NCBI GenBank assembly: GCA_947085045.1
Contig: CAMTUU010000002.1
Span: forward strand, 124,001 to 188,000
Source: Pseudolysinimonas_A sp947085045
GTDB lineage: Bacteria; Actinomycetota; Actinomycetes; Actinomycetales; Microbacteriaceae
Length of the DNA: 64,000 nt
Direction: 5' to 3'
Position numbers and translations under genes: made by a program. The stretch's first letter is position 1, and each line of letters opens with the position of its first letter. The notes under the pieces are model-generated. The model worked only from the letters and a program-made list of their open reading frames with translations. It was not told where the DNA came from and did not search any database. Shown piece by piece: positions 1-7,860 of this stretch.

Positions 1-216
1 CGCGATGGACCCGAGCACCGCGGCGGCCGCCCCGAGCGCGAGGGCCGGCAGGACGAGCACGCGCACCCGTCCGGCCGCGATCGCTAGCCCGGCCGCGACC
101 AGCGCGACGACCGCCGTCGACCCGGGGGCGGCATCCGGGATTCCGATCGCCACGCCCGCGGCCACCCAGGCGAGCGCCGCGGCCGGCAGCAGCCGCAGAC
201 GCGGCGGGAACGTCAC
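1..216 (-). CDS. comEC: ComEC competence channel protein, N-terminal fragment
   Basis: A reverse-strand frame opens with GTG at 216 and runs off the window edge, giving the first 72 residues. A short basic start (VTFPPRLRLLP) is followed by Ala/Val/Leu-rich stretches that read as membrane helices. The start overlaps the comEA stop by four bases (GTGA), the usual comEA-comEC arrangement. ComEC forms the inner-membrane channel for single-stranded DNA during uptake. The name rests on position and hydrophobicity; the competence core and nuclease-like domains lie outside the window. Confidence 0.7.
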   Translation of the reverse strand, partial: MTFPPRLRLLPAAALAWVAAGVAIGIPDAAPGSTAVVALVAAGLAIAAGRVRVLVLPALALGAAAAVLGSIA

Positions 217-809
217 ACCGTCACCAGGTCGCGGAGCGCGGCGAGTTTCGCCTCACCGATGCCGCCGACATCCAGCAGGTCTTCGATCGACTCGAACCGG
301 CCGTTCTGCTCGCGCCAGGCGAGGATCTTCTGCGCGGTCGCCGCGCCGACCCCTGGCAGCGTGTCGAGCGCGGCCGCGTCCGCGGTGTTGAGGTTGACCC
401 GCCCGTCACCAGCGACGCCCGGCGCCGCGCCGGCGGGGCCCTCGCCGATCGCCGGGACGACGATCTGCTCGCCGTCGCTGACGAACCGGGCGAGGTTCAC
501 CCCGCCCGCGTCGGCCGTCGGCGTGAACCCGCCCGCCGCGGCCACGGCATCCACGGCGCGCGCGCCGTCGGGCAGCGCGTAGAGCCCCGGCCGCACCACC
601 TGCCCGAGGATGTGCACGTAGATCTCGGTCGCGACCGGTCCGCGCGGCGACGCCGTGTCATCGGGGGCGATGACGGTCGACGTTCCACGCGGAGTGACCG
701 CGACGACGAATACCGCGATGCCGAGACCCCCGAGCACGAGCGTGAGCGCGACCCCCGTCACCCGTCTCGCGCGGGCGCGTCGCGGGTCGGGTCCGGGGGT
801 CGCGCTCAC
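213..809 (-). CDS. comEA: ComEA family DNA-binding competence protein
   Basis: A 198-residue membrane-anchored DNA receptor. A basic cytoplasmic stub is followed by one membrane helix (about residues 17-38), an SLBB-type domain (about 62-118, containing VRPGLYALPDGARAVDAV) and a C-terminal double helix-hairpin-helix (about 136-198) with the signatures LDTLPGVGAATAQKI and LLDVGGIGEAKLAAL. This is the full actinobacterial ComEA layout. It would bind incoming double-stranded DNA at the outer face and hand it to ComEC, whose start overlaps this stop. The GTG start at 809 has TAGCGT exactly six bases upstream (816-821, reverse strand), suggesting a leaderless transcript. Confidence 0.92.
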   Translation of the reverse strand: MSATPGPDPRRARARRVTGVALTLVLGGLGIAVFVVAVTPRGTSTVIAPDDTASPRGPVATEIYVHILGQVVRPGLYALPDGARAVDAVAAAGGFTPTADAGGVNLARFVSDGEQIVVPAIGEGPAGAAPGVAGDGRVNLNTADAAALDTLPGVGAATAQKILAWREQNGRFESIEDLLDVGGIGEAKLAALRDLVTV

Positions 810-891
810 CCCGTGACGCTACGAGCGCGCCGGCTCGCCGTCGATCGCCGCGCGTGCGAGCTGGGGACAAACGACCTGAAGTGGGTCGGGG

Positions 892-919
892 GTGGGTCTC
901 GAGACGCGCCGCGACCCAC
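892..919. terminator. Inverted repeat after leuS
   Basis: GTGGGTC (892-898) and GACCCAC (913-919) form a 7-bp stem with a 14-base loop just beyond the leuS stop (931). It resembles a decayed member of the dispersed repeat seen at 7076-7123 (GGGTCTCGAGACGCG opening, ACCCACCGCG close). It could serve as the leuS terminator; there is no clear U-tract. Confidence 0.4.
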
Positions 920-930
920 CGCGAGTGCGG

Positions 931-3486
931 TTACCTCGTCGCGATGTTCACGACGCGCGGCGCGCGAACGATCACGTTCGCGATCTCGCGATCCCCGATC
1001 GTGCGGATGACCGCCTCCGACGCCCGCGCGAGCTTCTCCAGCTCGCCCGAGTCGATCGTCGGCGACACCTCGATGCGGTCGCGCACTTTGCCGTCGACCT
1101 GGATGACGGCGGTCACCTGGTCTTCGACGAGCAGGGTCGGGTCGGCCTTGCGCATCCCCGCGAAGGCCACACTCCCGGAGTAGCCGAGGCGCTCCCACAT
1201 GTCTTCGGCCGTGAACGGCGCGAACAGCGACAGGATGACCGCGACGACTTCGATCGACTCGCGCACGGCGGGATCGCCCGCGCCCGGGCCCGAATCGATG
1301 GTCTTGCGGATGAGGTTGACCAGCTCCATGAGTCGCGCGACGACGACGTTGAATTTGAACGCCTCGAGCAGTCCGGGGGCGTCGGCGAGCAACTGGTGGG
1401 TGGCGCGGCGGAGGGCTCTGTCGCCGCCCTTCCACTCGACATCAGGCGCGGTGGTGACCTCGCCGGAGATGCGCCAGGCGCGGGCCAGGAACTTCGCGGA
1501 CCCGGTGGGCGAGACATCCGCCCAGTCGATGTCGTCTTCGGGCGGTCCGGCGAACGCCATGGTGAGGCGCAGCGCGTCGGCGCCGTACGAGGTGAGCTCG
1601 CTCGCGAATTCGACGAGGTTGCCCTTCGACTTCGACATCTTGGCGCCATCCATCAGCACCATGCCTTGGTTGAGCACGGCGCTGAACGGCTCGGTGAAGT
1701 CGAGGTAGCCGAGGTCGAACAGCACCTTGGTGATGAAGCGCGCGTAGAGCAGGTGCAGGATGGCGTGCTCGACACCGCCGACGTACTGGTCGATCGGCGC
1801 CCACTTGGCGGCATCCGCGGGGTCGAACGCCTTCGTGGGGTCGTTCGGCGCGAGGAAGCGCAGGAAATACCACGACGAGTCGACGAAGGTGTCCATCGTG
1901 TCGGGGTCGCGACGCGCGGGCCGGCCGTCGGGCAGCGTGGTCTCGACCCAGTCGGTGGCGGCGCCGAGCGGCGACGAGCCCTTCGGCGTGAGGTCGAGCC
2001 CTTCGGTGGAGGGCAGGCGGATCGGCAGCTGGTCCTCGGGGACGGGATGCAGCGAACCGTCTTCGGCGTGCAGGATCGGGATCGGCGTGCCCCAGAAGCG
2101 CTGACGCGAGATCAGCCAGTCGCGCAGGCGGTAGGTCTTCGCCGCGCGCCCCGCGCCCTTCGATTCGAGCAACTCGACCGCTCGCAGCTTCGCGTTCGCG
2201 ACGCTGAGCCCGTCGAGCGAACCGGAGTTGATCAGCCGCCCGTCGCCGTGCAGCGCCTCGCCGGTCTGCTTCGGCGTCAGCGGCGTCGCTTGGGCCTCGA
2301 GCATGGCCGGGGTGATGACGGGGATCGTGCCGGTGATCGGCGCGAGGGTGTCGATGACGACGCGCACCGGCAGGTCGAACTTGATCGCGAAGTCGAGGTC
2401 GCGCTGGTCGTGCGCGGGCACGGCCATGATCGCGCCGTGGCCGTAGTCGGCGAGCACGTAGTCGGCGGCCCAGATCGGCAGGCGCTCCCCGTTGACCGGG
2501 TTGATCGCGAACCGGTCGAGGAACACGCCGGTCTTCTCGCGGCCCGCATCCTGCCGCTCGACCTCGGTGGTGCGCTGCACCTGCTCGAGGTAGTCGGCGA
2601 ACGCGGCCTTCACCTCGGCCGACCCGTCGGCGACCAGCTCGGCCGCCAGGTCGGAGTCGGGGGCGACGACCATGAACGTCGCGCCGAACAGCGTGTCGGG
2701 CCGCGTCGTGAACACGGGCACCTTGTCGGCGCGGCCCTCGACCTCGAACTCGACCTCGGCACCGGTGGAGCGGCCGATCCAGTTGCGCTGCATCGCGATG
2801 ACCTTGCTCGGCCAGGAACCTTCGAGCTGGTTGAGGTCGTCCAGCAGGCGGTCGGCGTAGTCGGTGATCTTGAAGTACCACTGCGTGAGCTTCTTCTTCA
2901 CGACCATCGCGCCGGAGCGCTCCGACGTGCCGTCGGGCAGCACCTGCTCGTTGGCGAGCACCGTCTGATCCACCGGGTCCCAGTTGACCCAGGAGTCCTT
3001 GCGGTAGGCGAGGCCCTTCTCGTACAGCTTCAGGAACAGCCACTGGTTCCACTGGTAGTACTCGGGGTCGCTGGTGTGCAGTTCGCGGCTCCAGTCGAAA
3101 CTGGTTCCGTACTTGATGAAGGATGCCTTCTGCTGCGCGATGTTCGCGTAGGTCCACTCGCGCGGGTCGACGCCGCGCTTGATGGCGGCGTTCTCGGCGG
3201 GGAGGCCGAAGGAGTCCCAGCCGATCGGGTGCAGCACGTTGAAGCCCTGCTGCCGCCAGTAGCGGGCGACGATGTCACCGAAGGCGAACGCCTCGGCGTG
3301 ACCCATGTGCAGGTCGCCCGAGGGGTACGGGAACATGTCGAGGATGTACTTGCGTGGCTTCGAATCGGGCACGCCGGCGATCTCGAACGGCTTCGTCTCG
3401 TCCCACCGGGCGAGCCACTTCGCTTGGATGCGGTCGATGTCGTAGTCGGTCGAGGGGTCGTAGTCGGGGTTCTGCTCGCGCTGCAC
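931..3486 (-). CDS. leuS: Leucyl-tRNA synthetase
   Basis: An 851-residue class Ia aminoacyl-tRNA synthetase that charges tRNA-Leu. The ATP-binding HIGH motif appears as PYPSGDLHMGHAEAF near residue 55 and the second signature as KMSKS near residue 615. The inserted CP1 editing domain carries the expected TRPDTLFGATF segment near residue 260, and the C-terminal part is the anticodon-binding helical domain. The length is normal. The start is GTG at 3486. A possible -10 (TACGCT, 3531-3536) would give a leader of about 40 bases, too short for a T-box. Confidence 0.97.
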   Translation of the reverse strand: MQREQNPDYDPSTDYDIDRIQAKWLARWDETKPFEIAGVPDSKPRKYILDMFPYPSGDLHMGHAEAFAFGDIVARYWRQQGFNVLHPIGWDSFGLPAENAAIKRGVDPREWTYANIAQQKASFIKYGTSFDWSRELHTSDPEYYQWNQWLFLKLYEKGLAYRKDSWVNWDPVDQTVLANEQVLPDGTSERSGAMVVKKKLTQWYFKITDYADRLLDDLNQLEGSWPSKVIAMQRNWIGRSTGAEVEFEVEGRADKVPVFTTRPDTLFGATFMVVAPDSDLAAELVADGSAEVKAAFADYLEQVQRTTEVERQDAGREKTGVFLDRFAINPVNGERLPIWAADYVLADYGHGAIMAVPAHDQRDLDFAIKFDLPVRVVIDTLAPITGTIPVITPAMLEAQATPLTPKQTGEALHGDGRLINSGSLDGLSVANAKLRAVELLESKGAGRAAKTYRLRDWLISRQRFWGTPIPILHAEDGSLHPVPEDQLPIRLPSTEGLDLTPKGSSPLGAATDWVETTLPDGRPARRDPDTMDTFVDSSWYFLRFLAPNDPTKAFDPADAAKWAPIDQYVGGVEHAILHLLYARFITKVLFDLGYLDFTEPFSAVLNQGMVLMDGAKMSKSKGNLVEFASELTSYGADALRLTMAFAGPPEDDIDWADVSPTGSAKFLARAWRISGEVTTAPDVEWKGGDRALRRATHQLLADAPGLLEAFKFNVVVARLMELVNLIRKTIDSGPGAGDPAVRESIEVVAVILSLFAPFTAEDMWERLGYSGSVAFAGMRKADPTLLVEDQVTAVIQVDGKVRDRIEVSPTIDSGELEKLARASEAVIRTIGDREIANVIVRAPRVVNIATR

Positions 3487-3575
3487 GTCTTGCCTCTTCG
3501 TTCCGTGTCGGCGGCCCGAAGGCCCCGTCCAGCGTAGTCAACGACCGCCGGGGGTTACTCGTTCCCTCCCCCTCC

Positions 3576-3647
3576 GTCATAGAACCCTCTCTGGCGCATC
3601 GGAACGCCGCACGTGAGGGTCCCCGGGGTCATAGAGGGTTCTATGAC
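3576..3647. repeat. Paired 15-bp inverted repeat at the pabB 3' end
   Basis: GTCATAGAACCCTCT at 3576-3590 has its exact reverse complement, AGAGGGTTCTATGAC, at 3633-3647, 42 bases away. The right copy is itself a hairpin: GTCATAGA (3628-3635), loop GGGT, TCTATGAC (3640-3647). The pabB stop codon (3641-3643) lies inside it. The sequence is markedly AT-richer than its surroundings. It may be a terminator for pabB, or an operator for leuS, whose start is about 90 bases downstream on the reverse strand. I recognise no factor. Confidence 0.6.
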
Positions 3648-4975
3648 GAGGAGTGGTGGACGCCGAGAGCGGCGAGGGGGGCGCGGGCCTTGAGCCGCAT
3701 CTCGGCGTACTCCTCGTCGGGCACCGAGAGGGTGGTGATGCCGCCGCCCGCGCCGACGGAGGCGCCCTCGGCATCCATCACGATCGAGCGGATGACCATC
3801 GCGAGGTCGGCCTGCCCGTCGTAGCCGAAGAAGCCGAAGCATCCGGCGTAGATGCCGCGCGGGCCGGCTTCGAGGGTGTCGAGGATCTGCGTCGCCCGGA
3901 TCTTCGGCGCCCCCGTCATCGACCCGGCGGGGAAGCACGCGCCGAGGGCATCCACCGCCGTCAGCCCGGCACGCAGCCGCCCCTCGACCTCGGAGACGAG
4001 CTGGTGCACCGCCGGGTAGCTCTCGACCGCGAGCAGGCTGGTGACGGCGACGGACCCCAACTCGCACACCCGCGAGAGGTCGTTGCGCATGAGGTCGACG
4101 ATCATGACGTTCTCGGCGCGTTCCTTCTCGCTCTCCCAGAGCTCGTTGGCGAGTTCCTCGTCGGCGATGTGGATGCTGGCGCGCGGCCGAGTGCCCTTGA
4201 TGGGCCGCGTGCGCACGAGCCCTTCGGCATCGACTTCGAGGAACCGCTCCGGGGAGGCGGAGAGCAACGAGGTGCCGGCGATGCGCAGGAAGCCGCCGTG
4301 GTGGCTCGACGACGCGGCGCGCAGCGCGAGGTAGGAGGCGACATCGTCGAAGGAGCCGTCGATGTCGGCCGTCGTGGTGAGGCAGATCTGGTAGGTCTCC
4401 CCCTCGCGGATCGCCTCGAGGCAGGCCCGCACGTTGGCGAGGTAGGTCGACTCGTCGTCGCGCCAGCGCACGCTCGTCTCCGACACCGGCCGCGGCGGCG
4501 CGGGCGGCGGATCGGCCAGTCGCGCCAGGAGGTCATCGCGCCAGACCGCGAGTTCGCCGTCCCAGTCGTCGCCGAGCGCGAGCAGGTCGGCGGTGCCATT
4601 CTCGACGTCGATCGCGAGCGCCCGGTCGACCCGCAGGAACGCCGACTCCGGATGCCGGGACCGCCGGGTGACCGGAACGCCGGTGGTCTCCTCCCGCACC
4701 TCGTAGCCCACCCAGCCGACGACCCCGAGGCGGAAGCCGTCGAAGCCCGGGTAGGAGCGGTAGAGCTCGATCGGCTCCCGCTCGAGCTCGCTCGTGAGGG
4801 TGTCGATCACGGTGCCGCGTTCCGGCAGCACCGCGGAACCGGAGCCGAGCACGTGCACGCCGTGCTTGCCGCTGTCGAGCCAGAACACGTCGTCGCCCCC
4901 CGCGGCGAGCGCGCGGAAGGCGGCCTCCGGGTCGATCCGGCCGGCGACGGGGTGGCGCAGCAGGCGGCGACGCAT
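3641..4975 (-). CDS. pabB: Aminodeoxychorismate synthase component I (anthranilate synthase-type)
   Basis: A 444-residue chorismate-binding enzyme that aminates chorismate to 4-amino-4-deoxychorismate in folate synthesis, normally with a PabA glutaminase, which is not fused here and not in the window. Conserved family blocks are present: RPIKGTRPR, MIVDLMRNDLSRVCELGSV and GSMTGAPKIRATQILD, the last holding residues of the chorismate site. Pairing with the adjacent class IV lyase favours PabB over anthranilate or isochorismate synthase. The ATG at 4975 has TAGGAT six bases upstream (4982-4987), implying a leaderless message whose -10 overlaps the start codon of pabC. Confidence 0.88.
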   Translation of the reverse strand: MRRRLLRHPVAGRIDPEAAFRALAAGGDDVFWLDSGKHGVHVLGSGSAVLPERGTVIDTLTSELEREPIELYRSYPGFDGFRLGVVGWVGYEVREETTGVPVTRRSRHPESAFLRVDRALAIDVENGTADLLALGDDWDGELAVWRDDLLARLADPPPAPPRPVSETSVRWRDDESTYLANVRACLEAIREGETYQICLTTTADIDGSFDDVASYLALRAASSSHHGGFLRIAGTSLLSASPERFLEVDAEGLVRTRPIKGTRPRASIHIADEELANELWESEKERAENVMIVDLMRNDLSRVCELGSVAVTSLLAVESYPAVHQLVSEVEGRLRAGLTAVDALGACFPAGSMTGAPKIRATQILDTLEAGPRGIYAGCFGFFGYDGQADLAMVIRSIVMDAEGASVGAGGGITTLSVPDEEYAEMRLKARAPLAALGVHHSSS

Positions 4976-4987
4976 ACCCTGATCCTA
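4975..4987. promoter_or_regulatory. Interlocked divergent -10 elements of pabB and pabC
   Basis: Only 11 bases separate the two start codons. Forward, TACCCT (4975-4980) lies six bases before the pabC ATG (4987). Reverse, TAGGAT (4982-4987) lies six bases before the pabB ATG (4975). Each -10 thus overlaps the first base of the other gene, and both transcripts would begin at their start codons. The -35 regions would lie inside the opposing coding sequences. The hexamers are read by eye. Confidence 0.5.
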
Positions 4988-5787
4988 TGAGCGGCGTCGC
5001 CACGACCTTCCTCTGGCGAGAGGGCGTTCTCGAAGCCCGGAACGACTGCGACGTGCTGCCCGCCTCGATCGAGGTCGCCGGCTCCTGGTTCGTCACCGAG
5101 GGCACCGCGCTCGCCCTCGACCTGCACCGCTCCCGCTTCATGACCGGGGTGCCGCGCGACCGCTACCTCCAGTTCGCTCCGAGTGAGTTCTGGGATGCCG
5201 CGATCGCCGCCATCCCGCGCACCGGCGACTGGTTCCCGCGGGTCGAACTGCGCACCCAGCTGCTGCGGCCGCAGTTCCTGTTCCGGCTGCGCTCGGCCCC
5301 CGAACGGTCGAGGTCGGTCGTGCTCGCGACGTACACCGGACGCGACCCGCGCTCCGCCCCGCGCATCAAGGGACCGGATCTGGAAGACATGGTGCGGCTG
5401 CGAACGCAGGTGCAGTCCGTCGGGGCGCAGGAGGCGGTCATCGTCACCCCGGAGGGGTTCGTCGCCGAGGGCTCGACGGCGTGCCTCGCCTGGTGGCGCG
5501 GGGATGCGCTCGCGATCCCGTCCGACGACATCGCACGCATCGACAGCGTCACCCTGCGGTCGGTGCTCGCCCTCGCGACGGCGCTCGGCGTCGACATCCT
5601 GCGCGAGGACGCCAGCCCCGAAGATCTCGACGGCTGCGAGGTGTGGGCGCTCAACGCGCTGCACGGCATCCGCATCGTCACGCAGTGGGTCGGTGGCCCG
5701 TCCGTCGCCGAGCAGCCGGGGCGATGGGATGCCTGGCGCCGCCGTCTCGACGCGCTGCGACGCCCGCTGCCGGGGTCGGCCTCCTGA
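4987..5787 (+). CDS. pabC: Class IV aminotransferase-fold protein, probable aminodeoxychorismate lyase
   Basis: A 266-residue fold-type IV PLP enzyme. The C-terminal half has the family's typical run: VTPEGFVAEGSTACLAWW (cofactor phosphate region), then IARIDSVTLRSVLALA, and near the end ALNALHGIRIV. Lys128, in RIKGPDLEDM, is the likely PLP-binding lysine. Its head-to-head position with pabB supports the lyase that splits aminodeoxychorismate into 4-aminobenzoate and pyruvate, rather than a branched-chain or D-amino acid aminotransferase. Its stop overlaps the start of the next gene (TGATG at 5785-5789), so the DedA protein is probably cotranscribed. Confidence 0.8.
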   Translation: MSGVATTFLWREGVLEARNDCDVLPASIEVAGSWFVTEGTALALDLHRSRFMTGVPRDRYLQFAPSEFWDAAIAAIPRTGDWFPRVELRTQLLRPQFLFRLRSAPERSRSVVLATYTGRDPRSAPRIKGPDLEDMVRLRTQVQSVGAQEAVIVTPEGFVAEGSTACLAWWRGDALAIPSDDIARIDSVTLRSVLALATALGVDILREDASPEDLDGCEVWALNALHGIRIVTQWVGGPSVAEQPGRWDAWRRRLDALRRPLPGSAS

Positions 5788-6509
5788 TGGACGTGCTCGA
5801 CGCGCTCGGCGACTTCTTCGCCGGGTTCAACGACGCCCTCAACGGCGCGCTGCTCGGGGTGCTCGACCTCGTGCGCAGCGTCGACCCGCTCGCCCGCACG
5901 CTGCTCGCCGGGCTCGGGATGTTCCTCGAGACGTCTCTCTTCGTCGGCCTCGTCGTGCCGGGAGACACGATCGTGCTCGTCGCCGCGACCGCCGTCGACG
6001 GACCCGGGCAGTATGTGGGGCTGCTCGCCGCCGTCATCCTCGGGGCTCTCGGCGGGGAGAGCGTGGGCTTCCTGCTCGGCCGGTTCTTCGGCCCGCGCAT
6101 CCGGCACTCACGGCTCGGCGCCCGCATCGGCGAGAAGAACTGGGAGCGTGCGGCGAACTACGTCGACCGGCGCGGCGGCGTCGCCGTGTTCGTGTCGCGG
6201 TTCCTGCCCGTGCTGCACTCGCTCGTGCCGGTCACGGTCGGGATGAGCAACATGCCCTATCGCCGATTCCTGAAGTGGACGGCGCCGGCGTGCGTGCTCT
6301 GGGCGTTCGGGTACGTCACGTTCGGGTCGGTCGCGGCGCTGTCATACCGCGAAGTCGCCTCGTCGCTGCGCTTCGCCGCCTACCTCTTCGTCGGCGCGAT
6401 CGTGGTGTTCGTGGTCGCCGTGTTCGTCGTCAAGAAGCTGATCGAGCGCTCGGAGGCGCGGCACTGGAATCGCCCGGGCGACGGCGATACGAATACGACC
6501 GAGGGCTGA
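5787..6509 (+). CDS. DedA family membrane protein
   Basis: A 240-residue integral membrane protein of the DedA/SNARE-associated family, which are undecaprenyl-phosphate or phospholipid flippase-like transporters. Visible are the family segments ETSLFVGLVVPGDTIVL, GALGGESVGFLLGRFFG and the amphipathic RFLPVLHSLVPVTVGM that contains the essential arginine. The C-terminus is a membrane helix followed by a basic tail. The start was placed at the ATG overlapping the pabC stop, because frames reading further upstream run through pabC out of frame. A second paralogue lies at 41783-42502. Confidence 0.88.
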   Translation: MDVLDALGDFFAGFNDALNGALLGVLDLVRSVDPLARTLLAGLGMFLETSLFVGLVVPGDTIVLVAATAVDGPGQYVGLLAAVILGALGGESVGFLLGRFFGPRIRHSRLGARIGEKNWERAANYVDRRGGVAVFVSRFLPVLHSLVPVTVGMSNMPYRRFLKWTAPACVLWAFGYVTFGSVAALSYREVASSLRFAAYLFVGAIVVFVVAVFVVKKLIERSEARHWNRPGDGDTNTTEG

Positions 6510-6533
6510 CAGGGCTCACCTTCCTTCCCCCAC

Positions 6534-6568
6534 GAAGTGTACGTTAGGAAACTCCAGATGTACACTTC
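6534..6568. promoter_or_regulatory. Inverted-repeat operator of the yefM-relE pair
   Basis: GAAGTGTAC (6534-6542) and GTACACTTC (6560-6568) form a 9-bp perfect inverted repeat five bases before the antitoxin ATG. The right arm contains TGTACA (6559-6564), the core hexamer known from the E. coli yefM-yoeB operator. TACGTT (6540-6545) is a possible -10 inside the dyad, so bound antitoxin-toxin complex would block the promoter. Confidence 0.65.
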
Positions 6569-6572
6569 AGAT

Positions 6573-6821
6573 ATGTCCACCATCAACGTCACCGACGCGA
6601 GGAGTCGGCTGCCCGAGGTGATCGAGGATGCGCGCACCGAAGCGGTGTTCCTCGAGCGCCGCGGCAAGCTGCAGGCCGTGCTGGTCAGCCCGGAACGCTA
6701 CGAGCTCATGCGCACGGCCCTCGAGGAGGCCGAAGACGTCGCCGCGTTCGATGAGTCGATGGCCGATGAGGGCGACAACATCCCCTGGTCACAGGTGAAG
6801 GCCGACCTCGGCTGGTCGTGA
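6573..6821 (+). CDS. YefM/Phd family antitoxin
   Basis: An 82-residue antitoxin. The N-terminal MSTINVTDARSRLPEVIEDA is the Phd/YefM DNA-binding fold. The rest (VFLERRGKLQAVLVSPERYE, then an acidic tail ending PWSQVKADLGW) is the toxin-neutralising part. I chose the ATG at 6573 because it gives the canonical N-terminus; the frame stays open to 6537 but that would put the operator inside the gene. The stop overlaps the toxin start by four bases (GTGA). It should neutralise the toxin and autorepress through the palindrome just upstream. Confidence 0.88.
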   Translation: MSTINVTDARSRLPEVIEDARTEAVFLERRGKLQAVLVSPERYELMRTALEEAEDVAAFDESMADEGDNIPWSQVKADLGWS

Positions 6822-7075
6822 CCTACCGCATCGAGCTGCGACCCGCAGCCGTCACGGCGCTGCGCGCCGTGCATCCGAACGATCGCACACGCATCCAGGG
6901 CGCGATCGCCCTGCTCGCTCAGGATCCGCGACCTCCCGGCGCTCGCGCACTTCAGGGGCGTCCCGCGTTACGGGTGCGCGTCGGCGACTACCGCATCATC
7001 TACACGGTTCAGGATGACGTGCTGATGATCGTCGTCGTCGCGCTCGGCCACCGGCGCGACGTCTACGAGCGGTAG
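6818..7075 (+). CDS. RelE/ParE family toxin
   Basis: An 85-residue RelE-superfamily toxin. Features: MTYRIELRPAAVTALRAV at the N-terminus, RALQGRPALRVRVGDYRIIYTV in the middle and VVVALGHRRDVYER at the C-terminus, where the basic His-Arg-Arg/Tyr cluster is the usual RNase site of RelE. It would cleave ribosome-bound mRNA, though some ParE relatives poison gyrase; the GHRRDVY ending favours RelE. Translation is coupled to the antitoxin. The stop lies immediately before the repeat at 7076-7123, which fills the space to the convergent tetR gene. Confidence 0.85.
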   Translation: MTYRIELRPAAVTALRAVHPNDRTRIQGAIALLAQDPRPPGARALQGRPALRVRVGDYRIIYTVQDDVLMIVVVALGHRRDVYER

Positions 7076-7123
7076 CGGGTTTCGAAACGCGTCCGGCTGC
7101 GCCGGGCGCTACTCAACCCGCGG
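7076..7123. repeat. Dispersed palindromic intergenic repeat, single copy
   Basis: CGGGTTTCGAAACGCGTCCG opens and CTACTCAACCCGCGG closes a roughly 48-bp imperfect palindrome with the small internal hairpin CCGGCTGCGCCGG. It fits exactly between the toxin stop (7073-7075) and the tetR stop (7124-7126). It belongs to the family found at 9409-9448, 12537-12690 and 18394-18500, and probably acts as a bidirectional terminator. Confidence 0.8.
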
Positions 7124-7774
7124 TTACTCGGGCGTGGCCCAGTACGGGGACATGAGAGCGGATGCTGTCGCCACGCCCGCGAGGAGGAAGGCCTCGTCGC
7201 CCTGCGGGTCCTGCGCGAACGCCCGGGCCATGAGGGCATCCGTCGTCACCACGACCGCGGAGAACGCGGAGCGGGCGTCGGCGGAGCCGTCGAGGTCGAA
7301 GCGGCTCACAAGTGCATCGAAGAGCCGGTCGGCGAAGCCCTGCATCGCGGGGCGGCCGGTGACGGGACGCAGGTCGAGCACGTCGCCGTAGCGCAGCGAC
7401 GCGAAGCCGGGCTCGTCGCGGAAGGCGGTCTTGAGCGAGTCGAAGACGTTGCCGAGGGCGATGAACCAGTCGGAGTGCGCCGGGTTCGAGATCTCGGCGA
7501 GCGCGGTGTCGATCGTGCGTTCGCCGTTGCGGGCGGCAAGGCTCTGCAGCACGGCGATGCGATCGGGGAAATAGCGGTACACGGTGCCGATCGACGCACC
7601 GGCACGGTCGGCGACCATCGCGGTGGTGAGCCGCTCGTAGCCGATCTCGTGCACGACATGCGCGGCCGCATCGAGCAGCGCGGTCAGACGGGCAGCGCTG
7701 CGGGCCTGCACCGGTTCGTTGCGGATGACCGCGGTCCCCTCGAGCCGCGGAGTCTCCAGCTGGGTCTGTACCAT
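7124..7774 (-). CDS. TetR family transcriptional regulator
   Basis: A 216-residue regulator. After about 30 unstructured residues, the helix-turn-helix lies near residues 30-75 (TALLDAAAHVVHEIGYERLT, then AGASIGTVYRYFPDR). The C-terminal ligand-binding and dimer domain resembles those annotated TetR_C in actinobacteria, and no ligand can be guessed. A good Shine-Dalgarno (GAGGAGAAACCC region) precedes the ATG at 7774, unlike the leaderless neighbours. It is divergent from the App1 gene across 86 bases, which it may regulate together with itself. Confidence 0.88.
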   Translation of the reverse strand: MVQTQLETPRLEGTAVIRNEPVQARSAARLTALLDAAAHVVHEIGYERLTTAMVADRAGASIGTVYRYFPDRIAVLQSLAARNGERTIDTALAEISNPAHSDWFIALGNVFDSLKTAFRDEPGFASLRYGDVLDLRPVTGRPAMQGFADRLFDALVSRFDLDGSADARSAFSAVVVTTDALMARAFAQDPQGDEAFLLAGVATASALMSPYWATPE

Positions 7775-7860
7775 CGGGTTTCTCCTCGTCCTGATCCGCT
7801 TCGGAGTCTAGACCCGCACAGTCGAGCAATCCTGAGTTCCGCCCATGACACACTGAGGAA

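Noticed and set aside
892..3537. An 881-codon open frame antisense to leuS
   Set aside because: It is a GC-rich shadow of the synthetase: Arg/Val/Glu-rich composition with no domain, while the opposite strand has all class I synthetase motifs.
3487..3570. T-box leader for leuS
   Set aside because: The space between the likely promoter and the GTG is only about 40 bases, with no specifier stem or T-box sequence.
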